Origin: Alkalibacter sp964582705
GTDB taxonomy: Bacteria; Bacillota; Clostridia; Eubacteriales; Alkalibacteraceae
Length of the DNA: 6,449 bases
Assembly (NCBI GenBank): GCA_964582705.1
Contig: CAZOTE010000097.1
Coordinates: 1 to 6,449 of the forward strand
Direction of reading: 5' to 3'
In this document: positions 1 through 4,894 of the stretch, piece after piece
How the letters are laid out: every line of letters starts with the position of its first letter
How positions within the stretch are numbered: the first letter of the stretch is position 1
Position numbers and translations under genes: made by a program
The notes under the pieces: model-generated
The model's input: the letters and a program-made list of their open reading frames with translations, nothing else
Told to the model about the DNA's origin: nothing
Databases searched by the model: none

Positions 1-12
1 TATGCAAGAAAA

Positions 13-33
13 AACCCTGCATTTATGCGGGTT
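13..33 (-). terminator. Terminator-like hairpin, minus-strand orientation
   Basis: Bases 13-17 (AACCC) pair with 29-33 (GGGTT) and 19-21 (GCA) with 26-28 (TGC), with T18 bulged and a short loop. On the plus strand the stem is preceded by a run of A (9-14). Read on the minus strand, the stem is therefore followed directly by a T-tract, as in an intrinsic terminator. Read on the plus strand it is followed by GTGGCG, with no T-tract. No minus-strand gene is seen immediately to its right, so what it would terminate is unclear. It may be a chance structure or part of a repeat that extends past the window edge. Confidence 0.4.
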
Positions 34-35
34 GT

Positions 36-52
36 GGCGTTTTGCAAACGCC
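36..52. other. Perfect 7-bp hairpin upstream of tmcAL
   Basis: GGCGTTT (36-42) pairs perfectly with AAACGCC (46-52) around a TGC loop. No T-tract follows it on either strand, so it is not a classical terminator by itself. It sits 19 bases upstream of the tmcAL ribosome binding site and just after the terminator-like hairpin at 13-33. It could be part of the 3' end of the preceding transcription unit or of a tmcAL leader. The sequence alone does not decide its role. Confidence 0.35.
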
Positions 53-70
53 TAAGTAACAATATTAAAA

Positions 71-77
71 GTGAGGT
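71..77 (+). promoter_or_regulatory. Ribosome binding site of tmcAL
   Basis: GTGAGGT contains GAGGT, a partial match to the anti-Shine-Dalgarno complement. It lies 4 bases before the ATG at 82 and 10 bases before the in-frame ATG at 88. It supports a start at 82 or 88 and argues against the earlier in-frame ATG at 25, whose upstream sequence (CCCTGCATTT) has no purine-rich motif. Confidence 0.6.
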
Positions 78-81
78 TATC

Positions 82-1323
82 ATGCTTATGAAAATATTAG
101 GTATAGTAGCAGAATATAACCCTTTCCACAATGGCCATCTGTACCATTTGGAAAAATCAAAGGAAACAAGCGGATGCAGCCATACCATTGCAATTATGAG
201 CGGCAGCTTTTTGCAGCGGGGAGAGCCTGCATTAACAGATAAATGGAATCGGGCAAAGACCGCCGTAAAAAACGGGATAGATCTTGTAGTTGAACTTCCT
301 TATGCATACTCTTGTCAAAGTGCAGAAATATTTGCTTATGGCGCCATTAGAACCTTAAACGACACCAAGTCCGTAAACTGTCTAGCCTTCGGCAGTGAAT
401 CCGCAGATATATCAAAGTTGTCTTTGGTCGCAGATATTATTGCCAAAGAGCCGGAGGATTACAAAGACAAACTTCGAAAAAATCTTCAGACAGGTCTTTC
501 CTTCCCTAAGGCAAGAGAACTGGCTTTGAATTCCTGCATCCCAAATGTAGGCGAAAGCGTAGTGATTGGACTACCTAACAACATCCTGGCTCTTGAATAC
601 CTTAAATGGATATCCAGACTAGAGAGCAATATAGAGCCGATCCCAATAGAGAGGGCCAAGGTGGGGTATCACAGCGATTTTTCACTAGATGGCATAGCAA
701 GCGCCACCCATATTAGAAATATAATAAATCAAAACGATCAATGGAAAGAAATTTTAAAGCCTTTGGTTCCTCAAATTACTTATGAAGAAATAGAGAGCTA
801 TAGCAATAAACAAGCTTTCAACAACCTTGAAAATTATTTTGACATCATAGCTTCAGAAATATTGAAATCTTCCCCCAAAGAAATTTCTGTCTATCCAGAT
901 GTGACAGAAGGGCTTGAAAACAGGCTTGTAAGCTCACTGAAAAATTCTTCTACTGTCGCGGGGCTTGTGGAGGAAGTATCTTCAAAGCGATATCCATCAA
1001 CCAGGATTTCTCGAATACTCTGCCATATGGCAACGCATTTTACCGATGAAGACAATGCGCTTTTCTATAAGGACAAGTCCTTTAACCCATATCTTAGAAT
1101 TTTGGCATTCAATACAAAGGGTCGGGAAATAATTAATGCGATTAAAGACCATTCTGAAATAAAGATTCTTGACAATCTGGGAAGATCACAAAAAAAACTG
1201 GAACTAAACCAGGTCAGATGCCTGAAAAAAGACATTGCTGCATCAGACATTTATTTTTTAAAGACCAATCCCCAAAAAATTGGTTCTGATTATTTTAAAA
1301 AACCCATATACATCAACGAATAA
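82..1323 (+). CDS. tmcAL: tRNA(Met) cytidine acetate ligase (TmcAL, YlbM family)
   Basis: The gene encodes a 413-residue cytoplasmic enzyme. In this family, ATP and acetate form acetyl-adenylate, and the acetyl group goes to N4 of wobble cytidine 34 in elongator tRNA-Met (ac4C34). The N-terminal nucleotidyltransferase fold shows AEYNPFHNGH at residues 10-19, with the HxGH ATP-binding signature at 16-19. Other family blocks are MSGSFLQRGEPA (39-50), LPNNILALEYLK (164-175) and ASATHIR (206-212). The late PYLRILAFNTKGRE block is also typical. Length matches B. subtilis YlbM (about 415 residues). The frame is open to the left edge, but recognisable homology begins at MLMKILGIVAEYNPF, and a GAGGT motif precedes the ATG at 82; the ATG at 88 is an alternative start. 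The gene converges on the recG-coaD operon, and its stop codon lies in the shared terminator. In many Clostridia tmcAL adjoins acetate kinase, which would lie outside this window. No lesion is seen. Confidence 0.93.
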   Translation: MLMKILGIVAEYNPFHNGHLYHLEKSKETSGCSHTIAIMSGSFLQRGEPALTDKWNRAKTAVKNGIDLVVELPYAYSCQSAEIFAYGAIRTLNDTKSVNCLAFGSESADISKLSLVADIIAKEPEDYKDKLRKNLQTGLSFPKARELALNSCIPNVGESVVIGLPNNILALEYLKWISRLESNIEPIPIERAKVGYHSDFSLDGIASATHIRNIINQNDQWKEILKPLVPQITYEEIESYSNKQAFNNLENYFDIIASEILKSSPKEISVYPDVTEGLENRLVSSLKNSSTVAGLVEEVSSKRYPSTRISRILCHMATHFTDEDNALFYKDKSFNPYLRILAFNTKGREIINAIKDHSEIKILDNLGRSQKKLELNQVRCLKKDIAASDIYFLKTNPQKIGSDYFKKPIYINE

Positions 1324-1365
1324 AGGCAAATGAAATAGAGCGCAAGCTCTTTTTCATTTGCCTTT
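1322..1365. terminator. Bidirectional intrinsic terminator between convergent genes
   Basis: Bases 1322-1335 pair perfectly with 1352-1365 (14 bp). After a single T-T mismatch (1336/1351), bases 1337-1341 (AGAGC) pair with 1346-1350 (GCTCT) around a GCAA tetraloop of the GNRA type (1342-1345). The outer stem ends in AAA/TTT, so each strand finishes in U residues: UUUU on the plus strand (1363-1366) and UUU on the minus strand. The tmcAL TAA (1321-1323) enters the stem on the left. The TGA of the minus-strand gene (1354-1356) and its last codons lie in the right arm. Position and symmetry indicate termination of both units. Confidence 0.85.
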
Positions 1366-1797
1366 TAGTTGTTTTCTGTTGTCTTCAATTGTTTCGGATA
1401 ATTCCTTGATTTGCATCTGAAGGTTTTTCAGAATTGAATCTGCATAATCATTTGTGGATTTTCTGATTTCCCTGGAGATCTCTTCAGCTTTTTTCCTTAT
1501 CTCCTGTGCCTCTAAATATGCAGACTGGGTGATTTGGTTTTCATCTACCATTGATCTTATTTTTGATTCAGCATCGTTCAATATTTTTTCCGATTCCTTT
1601 TGAGCTTCAAGGAGTATTTTTTTTCGTTCTTCCTTGATCCATTGAGCCTGCTTAATCTCGTCCGGAAGGGAATGCATTATCTCCTGAATGATTTCCAAGG
1701 CCTCCTCGGTATTGACCATGACTCTTGATGAAAACGGCACATGGGTGCCTTCATGGAGAATGCTCTCAAGCTCATTTAACAGCGCTATTATCTTCAT
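1354..1797 (-). CDS. Coiled-coil protein of unknown function (DivIVA / V-ATPase subunit H-like)
   Basis: This is a small, soluble-looking, highly charged protein of 147 residues with no signal peptide or membrane segment. Residues 1-55 look like the conserved part: LLNELESILHEGTHVPFSSR, then VMVNTEEALEIIQEI and LPDEIKQAQWIKEE. From about 50 to the end it is Glu/Lys/Arg/Ala-rich with heptad-like spacing, and it almost certainly forms a long coiled coil. I recall similar proteins beside coaD in Clostridia, often labelled ATPase or vacuolar ATPase subunit H. I see no Walker A motif, so those names reflect coiled-coil similarity rather than a shown activity. The start at 1797 is set by a GGGAGGG ribosome binding site (1804-1810) six bases upstream. 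It overlaps the end of coaD by 26 bases, so translation is probably coupled. It is the last gene of the operon, and its stop lies in the terminator stem. A structural or division-related role is possible but inferred only. Confidence 0.82.
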   Translation of the reverse strand: MKIIALLNELESILHEGTHVPFSSRVMVNTEEALEIIQEIMHSLPDEIKQAQWIKEERKKILLEAQKESEKILNDAESKIRSMVDENQITQSAYLEAQEIRKKAEEISREIRKSTNDYADSILKNLQMQIKELSETIEDNRKQLKGK

Positions 1798-2281
1798 CGT
1801 TTACCCTCCCGTATTTTTGATTGATCTTCTTATAAACCAACTCTGGAACCATATCCTTCAGATCTCCGCCAAATTTTATTATTTCCCTAATCAGCGTGGA
1901 GCTGATAAAGGAATACTTTATATTAGTCATCAATATCACTACTTCAATTTCGGGATAAAGCTTTTTATTCATTGAAGCCATCTGAAATTCATTTTCAAAA
2001 TCTGCCAAAGCCCTAAGCCCTCTCAATACGTACTTATAGTTGTTTTTTTCCATATAGTGCACAAGCAGTCCTTCGAAATGCTCGACCTGGACATTTTCGA
2101 GGTGTTTGACCGATTCTTCTATCATCTCCATCCGCTCCAGTGTCGTAAAGCACGGCGTCTTCGATGAATTCACCAGTATTGCCACCACCAGTTTGTCAAA
2201 CATTTTTGAGCCTCTCTCAATTATATCCAGATGTCCTTTTGTCATGGGATCAAAGCTTCCCGGGTATACCGCTATTCTCAT
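1772..2281 (-). CDS. coaD: Phosphopantetheine adenylyltransferase (CoaD)
   Basis: This cytoplasmic enzyme of coenzyme A synthesis transfers AMP from ATP to 4'-phosphopantetheine, giving dephospho-CoA and pyrophosphate. It has 169 residues. It opens with the nucleotidyltransferase signature YPGSFDPMTKGH (residues 6-17, TxGH at 14-17). Lys41 in NSSKTP and RGLRALADFENEFQMA (87-102) match the substrate-binding and oligomer regions of bacterial PPATs. ISSTLIRE (126-133) is the ATP-binding C-terminal motif. All expected catalytic residues are present. The protein is a few residues longer than the usual 159-165. The extra acidic tail after about residue 158 coincides with the overlap carrying the next gene's ribosome binding site. 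The ATG overlaps the rsmD stop codon as ATGA, with AGGTGG (2286-2291) four bases upstream, so coupled translation is likely. The rsmD-coaD pair is widely conserved in Firmicutes. Confidence 0.97.
   Translation of the reverse strand: MRIAVYPGSFDPMTKGHLDIIERGSKMFDKLVVAILVNSSKTPCFTTLERMEMIEESVKHLENVQVEHFEGLLVHYMEKNNYKYVLRGLRALADFENEFQMASMNKKLYPEIEVVILMTNIKYSFISSTLIREIIKFGGDLKDMVPELVYKKINQKYGRVNDEDNSAVK
1804..1810 (-). promoter_or_regulatory. Ribosome binding site of the coiled-coil gene
   Basis: On the minus strand this reads GGGAGGG, six bases before the ATG at 1797-1795. It lies inside coaD, supplying codons for Gly158, Arg159 and the first base of Val160. It fixes the start of the downstream gene and shows that the 26-base overlap is real rather than an over-extended start. 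Confidence 0.8.
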
Positions 2282-2841
2282 TCAACCACCTGATTTCTAA
2301 AGATTTCAATGCCCGTATTTCCGTATTTTTTCTTGCTCTTCCATTCGTATTTTATCATATTTTTGTCAATATTGCGATTTATATCATGTTCCAGAATTAA
2401 AATCCCTCCAAGCCCAAGCAATTCGAGAGATTGGATCTTATCTATAATTTCTTCCAATCCTTCAATATCGTAGGGAGGATCCAAAAAAATCACATCGGCT
2501 TTCACGCCCTTTTTGCCAAGGGATTCCAATGATTTTCGGTAATCCATATTTATAAATTCACACCTGCTTTGATCCAGATTTGTGTGGTTGAGATTTTTTT
2601 TTGCCAAATCAATGCTTTCCCTGTCTTTGTCGCAAAAATAAACTTTTTCCGCCCCTCTGCTCAACGCTTCCAGTCCCATAGATCCGCTTCCCGCAAATAG
2701 GTCGACGAAAACACATTCATAAACCTTTTGATTGATTATATTAAAGAGCGATTCCTTGATTCTATCAGTAGTAGGTCTTATAGAATCGTCTTTTGGAGAA
2801 AACAGCTTTTTACCTCTGGCTGATCCGCTTATTATTCTCAT
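2278..2841 (-). CDS. rsmD: 16S rRNA (guanine(966)-N2)-methyltransferase RsmD
   Basis: RsmD uses S-adenosylmethionine to methylate N2 of G966 of 16S rRNA during 30S subunit assembly. The 187-residue protein matches the family's usual size (about 180-200). In order it shows the N-terminal MRIISGSARGKKL, the family signature RPTTDRIKESLFNII (22-36), and SAM-binding motif I DLFAGSGSMGLEALSRGA (47-64). These are followed by the acidic residue after strand 2 (CDKD, 70-73), the N2-guanine methyltransferase catalytic motif DPPY (121-124), and a C-terminal KKYGNTGIEIF (171-181). The start at 2841 is preceded by a near-perfect AAGGAGGG (2845-2852), placed in the 13-base gap after recG. It overlaps coaD by 4 bases. 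A run of nine A on the coding strand (2594-2602) spans Ala80-Asn83. The B. subtilis counterpart is ylbH, which also lies just before coaD. Confidence 0.96.
   Translation of the reverse strand: MRIISGSARGKKLFSPKDDSIRPTTDRIKESLFNIINQKVYECVFVDLFAGSGSMGLEALSRGAEKVYFCDKDRESIDLAKKNLNHTNLDQSRCEFINMDYRKSLESLGKKGVKADVIFLDPPYDIEGLEEIIDKIQSLELLGLGGILILEHDINRNIDKNMIKYEWKSKKKYGNTGIEIFRNQVVE
2286..2291 (-). promoter_or_regulatory. Ribosome binding site of coaD
   Basis: On the minus strand AGGTGG lies four bases before the coaD ATG (2281-2279), within the last codons of rsmD. With the ATGA stop/start overlap it indicates coupled translation of rsmD and coaD and confirms the coaD start. Confidence 0.7.
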
Positions 2842-2844
2842 AAA

Positions 2845-2852
2845 CCCTCCTT
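2845..2852 (-). promoter_or_regulatory. Ribosome binding site of rsmD
   Basis: The minus strand reads AAGGAGGG immediately before TTT and the ATG at 2841-2839, a near-perfect Shine-Dalgarno sequence. It occupies most of the 13-base gap between the recG TAA and rsmD. It is the strongest such site in the window, so rsmD may be translated largely independently of recG. Confidence 0.8.
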
Positions 2853-2854
2853 GG

Positions 2855-4882
2855 TTAGTCTATATTGTCTATCTTTTTCTTGAAGTTTTGGATAATCTTT
2901 TCAATGGTTTCTGTTTTGTTGTTCTCCACCAATGTATCGAGTATTTTTTTTGCAGTTTCTATCTCTTTTTCATCTCTTGCCAAATCAGTAAGCTTAAATT
3001 CGGGAAGTCCATGTTGCTTGAATCCGAAATAATCTCCGGGACCTCTCAATTCGAAGTCTCTTTGAGCTATTTCAAATCCGTCATTGCTGGTTTCTAGAAC
3101 TCTCAACCTATCCAAAGATTTTTCATTTGATGTATCCGTCGCCAATATGCACCACGACTCATAAGGTCCTCTACCAACTCTCCCCCTTAACTGGTGCAGC
3201 GTGGCAAGACCGAACCTGTCCGCATCCATGATTAGCATGACAGTGGCATTGGGTACATCTATGCCTACCTCAACGACTGTAGTTGATACCAATACGTCAA
3301 TTTCTCCTCTTGAAAACTTACCCATGATCTCTTCTTTTTTATCTGCTTTCATCTTTCCATGGACCAAAGCAACTTTGGTTTCGGAAAAGACCGAATCGAT
3401 TAAATCTTTGTACAGCTCGCTTGCGGATACATTCTCATTTTCCCCTTGTTCAATCTCGGGACAAACTATAAAGGCTTGTCTTTTCTTTTGTATTTCCTCC
3501 AAGATGAACCCGTAAACTTTTTTTAGCCTGGATTTTTTAATGCAGTGAGTCCTAATGGCCATTCTTCCCTTTGGCATTGTATTTATTGTCGATACGTCCA
3601 AATCGCCGTATAGTGCATGGGATATAGTCCTGGGAATCGGAGTAGCGCTCATTACGAGAACATGAGGCGAAGCACCTTTTTTCATAAGCTTAGATCTTTG
3701 TTCGACCCCGAAGCGATGCTGCTCGTCTGTTATCACAAGACCCAAGTTAAAAAACTCCGTATCCGATTGAATTATCGCATGAGTGCCTATAGCCAAATGG
3801 CATGTCCCATCCTTAAGCCCTTCTAAAACGGCTTTTCTATCGGTTTTTTTCATGCCACCAACGAAAAGCGCCACCTTTATGCCAAAAGGCTCTAAAAACG
3901 TCTTAAGCGTCTTTTCATGCTGTCTTGCAAGTATTTCCGTGGGAGCCATAATCACTGATTGGTAACCTTTTAAAAAAAAGATATACTGAGCCAACGCAGC
4001 AACCACTGTCTTTCCGCTACCCACATCCCCCTGAATTAACCTATTCATTCTTTTCCGTTTCTTTAGGTCATCTAAAATCGTATTTACGACCTCCTGCTGA
4101 CCCTTAGTCAACACAAAAGGCAGGCTTGACTTGAGGGCTTCGATCTTCCCTTCATCTTCCCGGTCAACGTTCAGCCTGATTTTTGTTTTGTTCAGGCTTT
4201 TAAAATACTTAAAACCCGCTTGAATCTCCACGAGCTCGTCTATTACCAGCCGTCTTCTTGCGCAAATTACTTCATCCTTTGATTTGGGTCTGTGGATTTT
4301 ATAGATTGCATCTTGTTTTCCAAGAAGATCGTGCTCCTGCAAAAGGCTTTCTTCCAGATATTCCTCCACCTCAAGCTTTTGATCTAAGACATCAGCCACC
4401 GCTTTTCTAAGATCCTTCTGTGTCAAACCCTTGGTCAGGGAATACTTCGGAAGAATTTCTCTATTGTTCTGCCCCTCTTTTTCGTGTTTGAATTCAGGGT
4501 TTTCCAGTACATATCTTCCAAACTTTTTTTGTATCTTTCCATAAAAATAGTACGTCGAGTTTTTTCTGAGGGTGTTCTTTAAGTAAGGAATGTTGAACCA
4601 TGCAACGTCAAAAACACCCGCTTCCCCTTTGCACGAAAAACGGGTTATTGACAAATTCCCTCGAATTCTTTTTACTATTCCGGAGTCCATGAGCGTGCCT
4701 TTGACTACCCACTTATCTCCCGGGATTACTTCGTCTAAAGAATCAATTACTTCTCTGCTTTCATAATCCCAAGGATAATAATAAAGCAGATCGTTTATAT
4801 TGAAAATTCCGAGCCTGTGGTAAAGGGTTTCCTTTTTTTCACCGATACCTTTGATTCGCCTGATTGTTTCATATCTGTTCAT
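2855..4882 (-). CDS. recG: ATP-dependent DNA helicase RecG
   Basis: RecG is a superfamily 2 double-strand DNA translocase that reverses stalled replication forks and branch-migrates Holliday junctions and R-loops. The 675-residue product matches the usual 670-690. Residues 1-50 hold the helical start with KGIGEKK and LLYYYPWDYESR. The wedge/OB-fold domain follows (about 55-150). The helicase core has the Q-like LTKGQQEV (258-265), Walker A GDVGSGKT (285-292), motif Ia APTEILARQH (313-322), DEQH (386-389), motif III MSATPIPRT (411-419), and motif VI QLRGRVGRG (564-572). The translocation (TRG) segment FEIAQRDFELRGPGDYFG is at 603-620, ending in GLPEF. Nothing is missing. The start at 4882 matches family N-termini. 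It lies 12 bases after the fakA stop with only a weak purine stretch upstream, so re-initiation from fakA is plausible. Position after fakA is conserved in Firmicutes. Confidence 0.98.
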   Translation of the reverse strand: MNRYETIRRIKGIGEKKETLYHRLGIFNINDLLYYYPWDYESREVIDSLDEVIPGDKWVVKGTLMDSGIVKRIRGNLSITRFSCKGEAGVFDVAWFNIPYLKNTLRKNSTYYFYGKIQKKFGRYVLENPEFKHEKEGQNNREILPKYSLTKGLTQKDLRKAVADVLDQKLEVEEYLEESLLQEHDLLGKQDAIYKIHRPKSKDEVICARRRLVIDELVEIQAGFKYFKSLNKTKIRLNVDREDEGKIEALKSSLPFVLTKGQQEVVNTILDDLKKRKRMNRLIQGDVGSGKTVVAALAQYIFFLKGYQSVIMAPTEILARQHEKTLKTFLEPFGIKVALFVGGMKKTDRKAVLEGLKDGTCHLAIGTHAIIQSDTEFFNLGLVITDEQHRFGVEQRSKLMKKGASPHVLVMSATPIPRTISHALYGDLDVSTINTMPKGRMAIRTHCIKKSRLKKVYGFILEEIQKKRQAFIVCPEIEQGENENVSASELYKDLIDSVFSETKVALVHGKMKADKKEEIMGKFSRGEIDVLVSTTVVEVGIDVPNATVMLIMDADRFGLATLHQLRGRVGRGPYESWCILATDTSNEKSLDRLRVLETSNDGFEIAQRDFELRGPGDYFGFKQHGLPEFKLTDLARDEKEIETAKKILDTLVENNKTETIEKIIQNFKKKIDNID

Positions 4883-4894
4883 GGTCTATAATCT

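Noticed and set aside
2..55. Possible 3' end of an upstream plus-strand gene ending at TAA 53-55 (or TAA 57-59 in another frame)
   Set aside because: All three plus frames are open over this short stretch, and neither peptide resembles a known C-terminus. The hairpins suggest non-coding sequence.
42..68. Possible promoter for tmcAL: TTGCAA (42-47) and TATTAA (63-68)
   Set aside because: The 15-base spacing is short, the -35 box lies inside the 36-52 hairpin, and the implied transcript start would fall at or inside the ribosome binding site at 71-77.
1617..1624. Run of eight A on the coding strand of the coiled-coil gene as a programmed frameshift site
   Set aside because: It encodes Arg-Lys-Lys-Ile in the expected conserved frame. 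I see no downstream stimulatory structure and no alternative-frame product worth making, and similar runs occur throughout this A/T-rich operon.
1688..1975. A 95-codon plus-strand open frame opposite the coiled-coil gene and coaD
   Set aside because: It is the complement of well-supported genes, has no recognisable motif and no upstream ribosome binding site.
2732..3097. A 121-codon plus-strand open frame across the rsmD/recG junction
   Set aside because: It is antisense to two clearly conserved genes, crosses their ribosome binding site region, has no ribosome binding site I can see, and encodes low-complexity hydrophobic sequence typical of the reverse complement of A/G-rich coding strands.
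3201..3515. A 104-codon plus-strand open frame inside recG
   Set aside because: It lies antisense to helicase motifs V-VI of RecG, and its Ser/Thr-rich product is an artefact of the opposite strand's codon use.
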